A stretch of DNA of 64,000 bases from Guillardia theta CCMP2712 (GCF_000315625.1 NW_005434641.1:229517-293516); one strand, 5' to 3'; positions 27,479-38,665 are shown, counted from the first letter of the stretch. Notes: generated by a model not told the origin, from the letters alone. Made by a program: numbers and translations.

Positions 27479-28330
27479 AATGTTTTCTTTCTATCTCTCC
27501 CTAACACCCTTGCTCCCTCTCACCCTCTCTTTCTCTCCCTCACTCCCTCGCTCCCTCCCTCTCTCACCCTCGCTCGCATGCTCGTCTCCCTCTCTCTTTC
27601 TGACTCCCTCGCTCCCTCCTTCCCTCCCTCCTTCCCTCCCTCTCTCCCTCCTTCCTTCCCTCCCTCTCTCCCTCCCTTCCTCCCTCCCTCTCTCCCTCCC
27701 TTCCTCCCTCCCTCTCTCCCTCCCTTCCTCCCTCCCTCTCTCCCTCCCTTCCTCCCTCCCTCCCTCTCTTCGTCTCTAACTCTCTTTCTCTCTTGACTCT
27801 TTTGTTTGCCTCCTCCCTCTGCTCACAAAGTCCCGAATCCCTTGCTGCTTCATGCTTCGAGAAACTTTTTCTCCCCTGCTGCCTCCTGTCAGCACCTCGG
27901 TCACCTGTCCTTCTCTTCTACTCTCCTCACTCTCCCCTTTCCCTGTTCTCTCATTCTCTCTGTCCTTTCTCTTGCTCTAGATTTCCCTTTCTATCTCTGT
28001 GTTTCTCCACCCTGTTGTTGCTCTGTTTGATATTTCTTCTCCATTTTCCTAGTCTCCAACCTCGTTCCCTCCTTCCTGGATTACCTCCATCACCTCCAAA
28101 TCCTCCAACCACCAATTACTCTTATCTTTTCGCATCATCTACTCTCAATCCATTGTTCAACCCCTTCCTGTTCTTTGCCTTCCGTGACTTCTCTTTCACT
28201 CCGCAACTCTATCGCTTTACAATCTTTCTCTTCCCCTGACTTTCTCATTATCTTCCATCCCAGTCATTTTCCCTACACGAATCTCGCTCAGTTCTCCACT
28301 TTTTTCTCTACTTTTTCCTTCTGTTGGTTC
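27479..28330. repeat. 850-bp polypyrimidine tract
   Basis: The + strand is almost all C and T, with a CTCCCTCCCTTCCTCCCTCC-type minisatellite at 27600-27780. No gene is seen. The ORFs through it are biased Leu/Ser/Pro strings. Confidence 0.85.
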
Positions 28331-28626
28331 AAATTAATTGCACAGACGCATCAGAGTCAATTATGTTTTCAACCGATCCTTCCATCTTGAAGTTGCAGCA
28401 TTACAATGATTCTGATCGTAGAAGTACAAATCGATGCATGCGGACTGATTATTTGGATTACCGTCCTGTAGAAGGCAAGACTCCTAGAAGGGTCTCTATT
28501 CAGTTCGTTTGAGGATATACAGCATGCTGTTGGCTCCATTAAGCCTCCGTGACCGGCCAGTGAGCTACTTGTCAGGGCGAGCAGAAAGCTGGTCCCGATG
28601 ATCCCAAGAAGGGATCTCGGAGCTTC
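28331..28626. other. short unique stretch, no supported gene
   Basis: On the minus strand a hydrophobic stretch followed by HGGLMEP could recall a secreted-protein start, but it has no ATG and no continuation. Treated as non-coding. Confidence 0.35.
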
Positions 28627-28935
28627 AAAGCTGATGCCACATGTTGAAGCTGATGTCACATGTTGAAGCTGATGTCACATGTTGAAGCTGATGTCACATG
28701 TTGAAGCTGATGTCACATGTTGAAGCTGATGTCACATGTTGAAGCTGATGTCACATGTTGAAGCTGATGTCACATGTTGAAGCTGATGTCACATGTTGAA
28801 GCTGATGTCACATGTTGAAGCTGATGTCACATGTTGAAGCTGATGTCACATGTTGAAGCTGATGTCACATGTTGAAGCTGATGTCACATGTTGAAGCTGA
28901 TGTCACATGTTGAAGCTGATGTCACATGTTGAAGG
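28627..28935. repeat. 19-bp minisatellite, about 16 copies
   Basis: Unit CATGTTGAAGCTGATGTCA repeated head to tail with almost no variation. The first unit is degenerate (GATGCCACATG). There are no spacers, so it is not a CRISPR array. It marks the left edge of the RWP-RK array. Confidence 0.97.
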
Positions 28936-29146
28936 CCTCACACGATGACCAGCAGCAGCGTGAGAGGCATGAGGCCGACTTTCTCCGGCATAAGCCAGGC
29001 CTTGTTGGCCCTTTTTTCTTTCTTTCTTTTACACATCGAGATGCGCCTGATTAATTGGGTCGGGTGGGGGAAGTAGGGGTACTAGAGGTTGGCGCTGACA
29101 GGGGTGGTGGGGGCTTTCCATCTTTTTAACTGAACAGCAAGCAATA

Positions 29147-30187
29147 ATGGCATGGAGGAAGACCAAGGAGGGAAAAAGCCAAAGAGCGAAGACAAGGAGA
29201 CCTGATATCAGGCGAGCGACGCGAGTAGTTGCCCAAGGCGAGCACCAACAGCTCCCCAACACCGGCACTACCGGCCCTGAGCTGTGCCCACACGCTCTCA
29301 ACATCCTTCCAGCGGTTTGGTTTGTCCCCGGCGTGGCTTCATACGCACCCAGCAAGCCTGGAGATGAAGTGATGTTGGACTGGGACTATCAGACCGACGA
29401 GACAAGTCAGAGAGATGCACGCTCTTGCCATCCCGCATCGATAGCCCTTCCGTTGAACCCGTTTCAAGCTCACTCGAGCCAAGTGGTACAGCGTCTCCTT
29501 GAGATGCAAGAGACAGCCACATCCCCGCACAAGGAAAGCATCGCAAGACATCCAGAACCCTTGCGCAAGCTGCTATCCTCCAGCAGCCCCTCCCCATCTG
29601 ATCGATCTCAAGATGTCGTAAACAAGTTATCGAGCTCGGGCTCAGAAGACTCGGCGTACGGAAGCGCTCTGTCGTCGGACGAGGGGGTGGGCGTGGGGAC
29701 GGAGAGCCAGAGCGATGCTGAGCCCCAGCCATACGAGTACGACGACGGCAACAGCGAGCTCTTCGCCCATGTCACCCTCAGACGAAAGCATCATGAGGAC
29801 CTCCGCACCAGAGACAGCGTCATGCTCGACAGCACGACCGTCACCAGCTACTTCCACATGCGCCAGAGCGAGGCGGCGGCGGCGTTCGGGATCTCGCTGA
29901 CGGCCTTCAAGGCCGCATGCAGGAAGCTCGGCATCCAGAGGTGGCCGTACATGCGACAGAAGGCGGCTGCTTCCGCCCAGACCGCCATGACAGACCCAGA
30001 CCAGGAGGCCGGCGGGGCGCGTGGGAGGAGGCGCGACCGGCGGGTCACGACGGGCCCAGGCGCTGGGGCGGAGCAGGAGCAGGCAGGCAGGGCTCGATGG
30101 GACGGCAGCCTTGAGGACCTGATGGAGGAGGCGCTGGAGCATTGCACCCGGAAGGAAGAGGGGCAGTTTATAGCAGAGGGCAAGTGA
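29147..30187 (+). CDS. RWP-RK domain transcription factor, copy A, 346 aa
   Basis: An intact single-exon ORF from ATG 29147. Residues 1-18 are unique; residues 19 to about 160 (VVAQGEHQQLPNTGTTGPEL and on) are shared only with copy C. From SSSGSEDSAYGSALSSDEGV onward it carries the block common to the array. The DNA-binding RWP-RK motif spans about residues 226-270: LDSTTVTSYFHMRQSEAAAA, FGISLTAFKAACRKLGIQRW, then PYMRQK. The helix-turn pattern and the AAAAFGISLTAFKAACRKLG helix fit the family; the signature reads RWPYMRQK rather than the usual RWPYRK. No PB1 or NIN-like N-terminal domain is present, so it is of the short RKD type. The tail is Arg/Gly-rich, then acidic. Such factors control nitrogen response and gamete identity in plants and green algae; the role here is unknown. 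Confidence 0.8.
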   Translation: MAWRKTKEGKSQRAKTRRPDIRRATRVVAQGEHQQLPNTGTTGPELCPHALNILPAVWFVPGVASYAPSKPGDEVMLDWDYQTDETSQRDARSCHPASIALPLNPFQAHSSQVVQRLLEMQETATSPHKESIARHPEPLRKLLSSSSPSPSDRSQDVVNKLSSSGSEDSAYGSALSSDEGVGVGTESQSDAEPQPYEYDDGNSELFAHVTLRRKHHEDLRTRDSVMLDSTTVTSYFHMRQSEAAAAFGISLTAFKAACRKLGIQRWPYMRQKAAASAQTAMTDPDQEAGGARGRRRDRRVTTGPGAGAEQEQAGRARWDGSLEDLMEEALEHCTRKEEGQFIAEGK

Positions 30188-30572
30188 AGGCGTCCGTCAG
30201 CCTTTCACTCAGAGTCTACGTCTACGCCTGCCTGTCCCTGACGCCCGACGCATGCCTCCCTCTCTATCTGGGCCCGCGCCCTCCTCGTCCGCCTACATCG
30301 AGAGCACTCCGGAGTCCACAGGGAGCCTCCCCGGCGGCCCGCGAGAGGTCCTCTCAGCGCGGCGATGGCATGCTGGGGCTCATCTCGACGTGGCCATCCT
30401 GCAGCCATGTCCTCCTGGGGCCTGAGGTACCTCCCCCTATACGACCGGGCTGCTTGTCCTGGCTCCTCCGCCTCCCCTTGTCCCTCCCTGCGGGGGCCTC
30501 CGCATACCCTTTTGCTTCCGATCCGTCGTCGTCCCGTACGACCTGCTCCGTTTCCTCCCTCCCCCCTCCCGT

Positions 30573-31174
30573 CTAGCCCTGCCCCTCCCCACCATACCTC
30601 GTCAGGTCTGCTTCGACCTTGTTCGGGCAAGCCCGTCTCAGCTCCTCTAGCGCGTCGTGTAGCTCCTTGGCGTCCGCGCAATGCCTCTCCGACATCCTGT
30701 ACCTCCGTCCCTCTGACGGCGCCTCGCACACGAAGCTCGCGCACGTCCTGGGCGACGGCGCTTGTCTCGGCCGCCTCAGCGCTCCCTGTATAGACCGCCC
30801 GAGACTGCCCGACGCCGGCGCATGCCCGTCGTAAAGCAGCTCGTCCAGCGCCTCGACCCCCTTGCCGGTCGCGATCTCGTTGTAGTCGAGGCACACGTAG
30901 CTCCTCTTGTCTAGGCGTCGGAGCTGCGCTGCTAAGTCGAGCGCGCTCGTGCGGAGGGTCTTGGCCTGCACGTTCCAGGGGCGGAAGCGACGCTTGATGG
31001 TGCAAGAGCATAGGATGCTGAGAGCGTCTCGGAACAGCACGACCACCTCGAGAGTCTTTGCCAGCCAGGTAGAGGACGTGACCAAGCTTATCGAAGTCTC
31101 CGTCCATCTGAGCAGGAGCGTGTGTCCAGATGATCTGCCAGTCCTTGTCTTGGCATGGCAGTCGTTGTTGCTGC
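30573..31174 (-). pseudogene. sulfotransferase-like 3' fragment, copy A
   Basis: On the minus strand the reading from LEVVVLFRDALSILCSCTIK to the stop at 30573 matches the C-terminal 170 residues of the full gene at 43670-45055 almost exactly. Just upstream a one-base insertion relative to copy E (an extra T near 31060) breaks the frame. Homology stops at 31174, so the donor-binding N-terminal half is missing. It lies tail to tail with RWP-RK copy A, with 385 bp between stops. Confidence 0.7.
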
Positions 31175-32425
31175 GTCGAAGATTTTTTGCTGCAGGATAT
31201 CAAACTGTTGTTCCTGTTTTTATCTTTGGTTTGGGGTTTGAGAAATCATGACAACTGCCAGTATTTTCTTCGGAGAATCTTCTATCCTTGGTATATCCAA
31301 TCGTTTTGTTTTTTTCGACATTCTATCCTTTCTCCCTAGGATAGTATTCTTTCTCTTTCTTGTTGTAATGTATGATATATATCATCCAAGAGGGAAATGG
31401 TACTTGGAAGGATTCGGTCCGTTGGTTACCCTAGAGCTGCGAAGGGGAAGTAGAAGGACAGAGGGTTGACATGGACTGCTTGCTGTGTAGAGGTGATGGT
31501 TCCACAGGGGAAGGAGGACAGCAAGTGGGCGTTCAGCCTGGCAGTGGGAATAAACACGAGGGGTGGTAATCCCCCGAAAGCAAGGGTAGTCGCTCCAAAG
31601 GGTGCAGGGGGCATTGCGCCGATGAGATACGGGAGTCGCCCGCAAGCAGGAGGAGGAAGGGATGCAAGAACACAGTGAGGGTGGTCATGACGAGAAGAAA
31701 GACATACAAGATGCCATTATTATTCGCTCGGTCTACTTGACTTTGCGTTCTACAGCTCTCAACTGGCAACAAGAAGAAAATCGTACTTGCCACCTGCCTC
31801 CCAAACCCACTTGCTACCTTTGCTCCTAGCAACATACAACTTTTTCTGAATTCCTGTGTACATGCTCTCCGTCCCATCTCGTCAAGCTCGCGTACCCTCG
31901 TAGACGTCTCGTACACTTCTTGTAGAAACCTATCACCATAGCGTACTCGTCGGCACTCTCTCCCTTCATCATTCATTGCGAGCATGACCTCGCATCTCGT
32001 CAGCACGCAGCTCTCTCGTCCTGTCTGCTCAGCCTCTTGCTTCTCCATGTCTGCCTTTGATGTCTCCCTCTAGCCTTCCGCTTGAAGCGCATAGTTGCGT
32101 CCTTGATGCTTCTCCTCCACGCTCTCCATGCCGGCTGATGACTGCTTGCTGCCGTCGTCCCGAGAGGGCTATTTCAAAAGTTTGCATAAATCCTGCGAAC
32201 CTGGGAGTAGGATATTTTTCAGGGTAAAAGCTACGGTCGTATGCAGAGAAGCGATTGAAGAAGATTTCCTCTTGTCCCTCTGACATACTATCCTCCTGTC
32301 CTGTTCCTCTCTCTCTCCTTCGGCCTTCTGATGACCCGTGTGACATGGACTCGTTGATGACCCAAGACTCGCAGCCTCCCACATGTCCCCGCAGCTGCTT
32401 CATCCAGCGCTTCATCTATCCTCCC
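31175..32425. other. unique spacer between array copies A and B
   Basis: No gene is supported. A 69-bp piece (31854-31922, CTGTGTACATGCTCTCCGTC and on) recurs at 37192-37260 with one mismatch, hinting at a decayed gene once present in both places. Minus-strand reading YETSTRVRELDEMGRRACTQ covers it. Confidence 0.45.
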
Positions 32426-33374
32426 TCCGGCGCACATGACGAGCAACAGGCCTTGAGGAGCGAGCGCGACGTCTCGAGCCGAGAGAGAGAGACTCGCTCA
32501 TCCAAGCATGAGGCGACAGGCGCGCCCGCTAGCCATGACAGAACATTGCAGAAAGGTGCCTCTAAGCTGGATTTCAAGTCCTCACATTGGAGCAGATAAC
32601 ACATTTTTGGATTACAATTCAGTGCGTTGCACATGCAATTTCATTCCGTATCAGGTAAATATATCTTGTAAGCAACTTTTGCTGTCCAGAAGTCTACATA
32701 TACCAAGTGATCAATAAAACTGCAAAGCGGTGAATTCTCAATGGATTCAACCTTGCAGAGAGTTTGCATAATCACAAAAGCAATTGATAAACGAATCAAA
32801 ACAAATGATGCTGGATAAAACAGAACCAATAAAGCATCCCAATTGACAACCCACAACGAAGGTGCAGATTAAACGCATAGAAAGCATACAAATAAAACCA
32901 TCTGTACTGGCTCCATTCACTTAGCTCACCTTGCACCGTCCTGTAGTAGGCAGCAGCTGTATCCTTGTACTCAATTTCCTACCTCCTTTCGGGCTCAACC
33001 AGCGATACGATCACTGGCAGAGCCTCTTTCCCCGCCCTGGTGCTGGCCTCCCTCAACATCGATCCTCCCACCCTCCCCGCCCTGGCTGCTCTCCCGCCTC
33101 AAGATCGATCCTCGCCCTTCGCAGGTTGCTGGGCGTGAACTGACTGTGTTGAAAGCCAAAGCGACTGTCAGGACAGGGGGTGGGGGTGGTGGAGCTGACG
33201 CCATGGCAAACTTTGCCGTCAGAGAGACACAAGAGCGAATGCAAGCAAGCTAACAACAGCAAACAGGTAGAGAAGAGCAGCCCAAAGGAGCTTTCAGAAC
33301 ACCAAGCACAAACCAAACTTCAGGGAATTTCAGAAAGCTGCTTCAACCACTCAAGACGCTGCCATCCACCGACA
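32426..33374. repeat. duplicated 5' block, copy 1 (partner at 39112-40060)
   Basis: A sequence of about 950 bp, offset 6686 from its partner and nearly identical base for base. It contains AT-rich and GC-rich parts but no clear ORF, and runs straight into RWP-RK copy B. It is probably the upstream region of one RWP-RK subtype. Confidence 0.85.
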
Positions 33375-34069
33375 ATGACAACACAACTAGCCACCGATGT
33401 GCGACTCATGCCATCGCTCCCCGACAAGCTGCAGACAGACGAGGACAGCTCTCTCTCTCATTCACCAAGCCCCTTTCCCTGACCTTGAGCGAAGGCTTCG
33501 ACTCCTCGGCATCGAGCTCGGGCTCAGAAGACTCGGCGTACGGAAGCGCTCTGTCGTCGGACGAGGGGGTGGGCGTGGGGACGGAGAGCCAGAGCGATGC
33601 TGAGCCCCAGCCATACGAGTACGACGACGGCAACAGCGAGCTCTTCGCCCATGTCACCCTCAGACGAAAGCATCATGAGGACCTCCGCACCAGAGACAGC
33701 GTCATGCTCGACAGCACGACCGTCACCAGCTACTTCCACATGCGCCAGAGCGAGGCGGCGGCGGCGTTCGGGATCTCGCTGACGGCCTTCAAGGCCGCAT
33801 GCAGGAAGCTCGGCATCCAGAGGTGGCCGTACATGCGACAGAAGGCGGCTGCTTCCGCCCAGACCGCCATGACAGACCCAGACCAGGAGGCCGGCGGGGC
33901 GCGTGGGAGGAGGCGCGACCGGCGGGTCACGACGGGCCCAGGCGCTGGGGCGGAGCAGGAGCAGGCAGGCAGGGCTCGATGGGACGGCAGCCTTGAGGAC
34001 CTGATGGAGGAGGCGCTGGAGCATTGCACGCGGAAGGAAGAGGGGCAGTTTATAGCAGAGGGCAAGTGA
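33375..34069 (+). pseudogene. RWP-RK copy B, 5' frame broken
   Basis: The ATG at 33375 matches the start of copy E (MTTQL), but a 46-bp deletion after CTCTCTCTCAT (near 33462) shifts the frame to a TGA at 33481-33483. The RWP-RK block itself (33485-34069) is intact and identical in kind to copy A, but has no good ATG of its own before the domain. Expression would need a non-ATG start or a splice that I cannot see. Confidence 0.65.
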
Positions 34070-34454
34070 AGGCGTCCGTCAGCCTTTCACTCAGAGTCTA
34101 CGTCTACGCCTGCCTGTCCCTGACGCCCGACGCATGCCTCCCTCTCTATCTGGGCCCGCGCCCTCCTCGTCCGCCTACATCGAGAGCACTCCGGAGTCCA
34201 CAGGGAGCCTCCCCGGCGGCCCGCGAGAGGTCCTCTCAGCGCGGCGATGGCATGCTGGGGCTCATCTCGACGTGGCCATCCTGCAGCCATGTCCTCCTGG
34301 GGCCTGAGGTACCTCCCCCTATACGACCGGGCTGCTTGTCCTGGCTCCTCCGCCTCCCCTTGTCCCTCCCTGCGGGGGCCTCCGCATACCCTTTTGCTTC
34401 CGATCCGTCGTCGTCCCGTACGACCTGCTCCGTTTCCTCCCTCCCCCCTCCCGT

Positions 34455-34898
34455 CTAGCCCTGCCCCACCCCACCATACCTCGTCAGGTCTGCTTCGACC
34501 TTGTTCGGGCAAGCCCGTCTCAGCTCCTCTAGCGCGTCGTGTAGCTCCTTGGCGTCCGCGCAATGCCTCTCCGACATCCTGTACCTCCGTCCCTCTGACG
34601 GCGCCTCGCACACGAAGCTCGCGCACGTCCTGGGCGACGGCGCTTGTCTCGGCCGCCTCAGCGCTCCCTGTATAGACCGCCCGAGACTGCCCGACGCCGG
34701 CGCATGCCCGTCGTAGAGCAGCTCGTCCAGCGCCTCGACCCCCTTGCCGGTCGCGATCTCGTTGTAGTCGAGGCACACGTAGCTCCTCTTGTCTAGGCGT
34801 CGGAGCTGCGCTGCTAAGTCGAGCGCGCTCGTGCGGAGGGTCTTGGCCTGCACGTTCCAGGGGCGGAAGCGACGCTTGATGGTGCAAGAGCATAGGAT
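34455..34898 (-). pseudogene. sulfotransferase-like 3' fragment, copy B
   Basis: The C-terminal 132 or so residues of the sulfotransferase-like protein, ending at the stop at 34455. Homology with the other copies ends abruptly at about 34898, inside the codons for ILCSC. No start or upstream exon is seen. Confidence 0.7.
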
Positions 34899-35390
34899 GA
34901 TGACAGTGGCTGATTTTCATCTTGTCTTGTTTTCAACTTTTGCAATTCGAATTCTTGTTAAACACAATCGATTTGTTGTTTCATTACAATATTGACATTT
35001 TGATTCATGGCACAGTGCTGAATACTGCCCATGATGTTTCTAATTGGATGATCCTGATATGCTCTGGGCACTTCAGTGTTATCGAGGATTAGGATTATTA
35101 TAGTGCTCAAGTAGCAACGAAGATTCGTTTTCGAGACTTCGGGTGCACCTGAGGTTGTCCAGCAAGTCAACAAGAGAGATTTTGGCCACCTTTACAGACT
35201 ACAAGGCAAGATGAGGGTTTTACTGCATACTTGACTCGATGGTCTCACTTTGTTGCATGAGGCTGCCTGGTCGCAACGAGTGTTGGCCAGGGAAGGAAAA
35301 AAAAATTTCTTCTTTTTTTGGTGTTAAAAAAAAGGGTTCAAGGAGGGGTGGGGGTTGCAAAATTTCGATCTATGCGCCAGTTTTGAAGCT
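34899..35390. other. unique spacer before copy C
   Basis: No gene seen; AT-rich, with an A/T homopolymer patch at 35300-35345. Confidence 0.4.
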
Positions 35391-36596
35391 ATGCCAGCAA
35401 CAGTGAAGAAAGGCGTGAAACACGAACAAAGCCAAGACAAGACGAGAACAGAAGAGCTAAGTAGTCGCCAAAAGCTCCCACATTGCCTGACCCATGAGAC
35501 AACAAGTGCTTTTACCTACTGGATTTCCAGGCCAAAGATCGATGGTCGAACAAAATCAATCACACATCGTCCATCCATGAAGCCTAAGTGCGTTCCGAGC
35601 CCTCCCACGGCTGATATCAGGCGAGCGACGCGAGTAGTTGCCCAAGGCGAGCACCAACAGCTCCCCAACACCGGCACTACCGGCCCTGAGCTGTGCCCAC
35701 ACGCTCTCAACATCCTTCCAGCGGTTTGGTTTGTCCCCGGCGTGGCTTCATACGCACCCAGCAAGCCTGGAGATGAAGTGATGTTGGACTGGGACTATCA
35801 GACCGACGAGACAAGTCAGAGAGATGCACGCTCTTGCCATCCCGCATCGATAGCCCTTCCGTTGAACCCGTTTCAAGCTCACTCGAGCCAAGTGGTACAG
35901 CGTCTCCTTGAGATGCAAGAGACCGCCGCATCCCCGCACAAGGAAAGCATCGCAAGACATCCAGAACCCTTGCGCAAGCTGCTATCCTCCAGCAGCCCCT
36001 CCCCATCTGATCGATCTCAAGATGTCGTAAACAAGTTATCGAGCTCGGGCTCAGAAGACTCGGCGTACGGAAGCGCTCTGTCGTCGGACGAGGGGGTGGG
36101 CGTGGGGACGGAGAGCCAGAGCGATGCTGAGCCCCAGCAATACGAGTACGACGACGGCAACAGCGAGCTCTTCGCCCATGTCACCCTCAGACGAAAGCAT
36201 CATGAGGACCTCCGCACCAGAGACAGCGTCATGCTCGACAGCACGACCGTCACCAGCTACTTCCACATGCGCCAGAGCGAGGCGGCGGCGGCGTTCGGGA
36301 TCTCGCTGACGGCCTTCAAGGCCGCATGCAGGAAGCTCGGCATCCAGAGGTGGCCGTACATGCGACAGAAGGCGGCTGCTTCCGCCCAGACCGCCAAGAC
36401 AGACCCAGACCAGGAGGCCGGCGGGGCGCGTGGGAGGAGGCGCGACCGGCGGGTCACGACGGGCCCAGGCGCTGGGGCGGAGCAGGAGCAGGCAGGCAGG
36501 GCTCGATGGGACGGCAGCCTTGAGGACCTGATGGAGGAGGCGCTGGAGCATTGCACGCGGAAGGAAGAGGGGCAGTTTATAGCAGAGGGCAAGTGA
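35391..36596 (+). CDS. RWP-RK domain transcription factor, copy C, 401 aa
   Basis: An intact ORF from ATG 35391. The first 73 residues (MPATVKKGVKHEQSQDKTRT and on) are unique to this copy. From nucleotide 35611 it matches copy A at a constant offset of 6409 with no indel to the stop, differing by a few substitutions (Pro to Gln in PQQYEYDDG, Met to Lys in AKTDPDQ). The RWP-RK motif (TSYFHMRQSEAAAAFGISLT, CRKLGIQRWPYMRQK) is unbroken. Homology with the array ends at about 36620, shortly after the stop, so this is the only copy with no sulfotransferase tail downstream. Confidence 0.78.
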   Translation: MPATVKKGVKHEQSQDKTRTEELSSRQKLPHCLTHETTSAFTYWISRPKIDGRTKSITHRPSMKPKCVPSPPTADIRRATRVVAQGEHQQLPNTGTTGPELCPHALNILPAVWFVPGVASYAPSKPGDEVMLDWDYQTDETSQRDARSCHPASIALPLNPFQAHSSQVVQRLLEMQETAASPHKESIARHPEPLRKLLSSSSPSPSDRSQDVVNKLSSSGSEDSAYGSALSSDEGVGVGTESQSDAEPQQYEYDDGNSELFAHVTLRRKHHEDLRTRDSVMLDSTTVTSYFHMRQSEAAAAFGISLTAFKAACRKLGIQRWPYMRQKAAASAQTAKTDPDQEAGGARGRRRDRRVTTGPGAGAEQEQAGRARWDGSLEDLMEEALEHCTRKEEGQFIAEGK

Positions 36597-36620
36597 AGGT
36601 GTCCGTCAGCCTTTCACTCA

Positions 36621-37780
36621 AGCGACGTTGGATTTCATCAAAGTGACGTCACTTGGAAGACTGTTTTCTAGCACCAGGTTTCAGCTTTCCAAGTACATCG
36701 AGTCGTTGTATATTAACGATTGGCCAAGCCGAGCCTTCTGTGCCGTCCCCTAATTTGATGGCACTTGCGCTTTGTATTGACATCTGCATGATATGTAGGA
36801 TTTCGACAATGGGGTTGATTCCCTCGCGTTTGCCTGGTCAGCTCCCTTTCGGCCTCACACACTGCCAGTTCTTTTGGACCGATCGGATTGTTTGATGGCT
36901 TTCCCTTCCTGCGCTAAGGAGGGACACTAACAAGACGGTGGGCTGGTAGGTTTAGACGTGGAGGACCAGGGGCCTCTAGGTTTCTTTACACATTTCATCA
37001 AAGGGGAGACTGTGAGGATGAGCTTTAACAAAGCTTGCTGATGAACCATGCACATTTTGGATTTGTTCCGAGATGTTATATTGTGATGTTTGTGCTCTTT
37101 ATGGATTTGACGGTATCTTTTTGCAGCGCGCATTTTTTTGCTAAACATCCATAAAAGTTCAAGGCTGAAATGTACTGATTTCATACCTTGTCTGTGTACA
37201 TGCTCTCCGTCCCATCTCGTCAAGCTCGCGTACCCTCGTAGACGTCTCATACACTTCTTGGGACGATTGATTTTGTTCGTATTGTCCAAGATGTGAAAAG
37301 AAAAGTTTAAATGCCGTTTGTCAGCAATCGAGAGTCAAAAAAGCAGTATGATTTTGTTCCTTCTTTGTGACTTTGAAATGAGTCGGAGAGTCACATTGCA
37401 TCTGATCTTTGTTTCGAAGGATTCTGTGCAATTTCGTTGTTTTCCTTTGGAAATGCAGGGCAGCAAAGAATCAGAATCAAACTTGTTTCCGTGAAAGACT
37501 CGACAGTCGTCTGTGACTCGGCCCATCTCTGTGCAGGTGGACATTCCAGGTATGTGAGTGCAAGCGCGGACCGGAGAACATGAGAGGTTGGATGCGAGAG
37601 GAAGGAAGGGCTGACTAGGAGGTGGGGGTCATATAAAAGGAACGGGGTGGAGGGGGCTCTCAGTTTTTTATAATCAGATCTTTACTTACCACTACTCGCC
37701 AACAGCACCCAACTGAAGCGACTGGAAGTCCAGGGGGTGGGGTGGGGTGGTCCTGTGCTTGCGATGCACACGATGTACAA
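36621..37780. other. unique spacer before copy D
   Basis: No gene is supported. It contains the second copy of the 69-bp piece (37192-37260). A TATAAAA word at 37634-37640, after a GTGGGGG run, lies about 145 bp before the ATG of copy D and may be a promoter element. Confidence 0.4.
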
Positions 37781-38665
37781 ATGCTCGGAACAGTTTCACA
37801 ACGCAGCATGGGAGCATCAGGGAAAAGATTTCTCGACTGCACTATAAGCAGAAGTTCGTACAACGAGCAGCAGGAATATAAAGTCACTGGTAGTCTCACG
37901 AATGCGCAATACTTCAGTCCTCCAACCCTTGATGACACAGACAACCAGTCAAAACTTGAACCAAGTTCAACATCAGCTCCTCAACTCCACCAAGCACAAA
38001 CGTTCACAGGCTATGCACGTTCAACATTCAAAGCTGCGAGACGAAATATTCATCGAAATCAAAATCAAACAAATCAAGTTCAAGAACAAACAACAAAACT
38101 CGAATCAACACAGGTAAAAACAATAAATCAGGCAAAACAATACGCAGAGAACGATACGGACGAAAACAGATTCAGCATGGAAAATGAAAGCGATGATGAG
38201 CCCCAGCCATACGAGTACGACGACGGCAACAGCGAGCTCTTCGCCCATGTCACCCTCAGACGAAAGCATCATGAGGACCTCCGCACCAGAGACAGCGTCA
38301 TGCTCGACAGCACGACCGTCACCAGCTACTTCCACATGCGCCAGAGCGAGGCGGCGGCGGCGTTCGGGATCTCGCTGACAGCCTTCAAGGCCGCATGCAG
38401 GAAGCTCGGCATCCAGAGGTGGCCGTACATGCGACAGAAGGCGGCTGCTTCCGCCCAGACCGCCATGACAGACCCAGACCAGGAGGCCGGCGGGGCGCGT
38501 GGGAGGAGGCGCGACCGGCGGGTCACGACGGGCCCAGGCGCTGGGGCGGAGCAGGAGCAGGCAGGCAGGGCTCGATGGGACGGCAGCCTTGAGGACCTGA
38601 TGGAGGAGGCGCTGGAGCATTGCACGCGGAAGGAAGAGGGGCAGTTTATAGCAGAGGGCAAGTGA
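37781..38665 (+). CDS. RWP-RK domain transcription factor, copy D, 294 aa
   Basis: An intact ORF from ATG 37781. The N-terminal 135 residues are quite unlike the other copies: Gln, Asn and Thr-rich (NQNQTNQVQEQTTKLESTQV), coded by AT-rich DNA. Homology with the array starts only at DEPQPYEYDDGNSELFAHVT (about 38190), further in than in the other copies. The RWP-RK motif is intact. The change in base composition at the junction shows that the domain block was joined to foreign 5' sequence. Confidence 0.75.
   Translation: MLGTVSQRSMGASGKRFLDCTISRSSYNEQQEYKVTGSLTNAQYFSPPTLDDTDNQSKLEPSSTSAPQLHQAQTFTGYARSTFKAARRNIHRNQNQTNQVQEQTTKLESTQVKTINQAKQYAENDTDENRFSMENESDDEPQPYEYDDGNSELFAHVTLRRKHHEDLRTRDSVMLDSTTVTSYFHMRQSEAAAAFGISLTAFKAACRKLGIQRWPYMRQKAAASAQTAMTDPDQEAGGARGRRRDRRVTTGPGAGAEQEQAGRARWDGSLEDLMEEALEHCTRKEEGQFIAEGK

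Noticed and set aside
28369-28659. Minus-strand hydrophobic segment followed by HGGLMEP, resembling the start of a secreted copper monooxygenase
   Set aside because: No ATG (the frame starts inside the minisatellite), no further family motifs, and no continuation by splicing that I could find.
28627-28935. CRISPR-like direct repeats
   Set aside because: The units are contiguous with no spacers, and the genome is eukaryotic.
29642-30142. Minus-strand ORF of 166 aa opposite the RWP-RK domain, repeated in every copy
   Set aside because: It is the antisense shadow of the RWP-RK reading in GC-rich DNA; its repetition only follows the duplication of the true gene.
30205-30572. Frames running through the 385-bp spacer between the RWP-RK and sulfotransferase stops
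   Set aside because: Composition is biased Pro/Ser/Arg, the frames differ between copies through small indels, and no motif is present.
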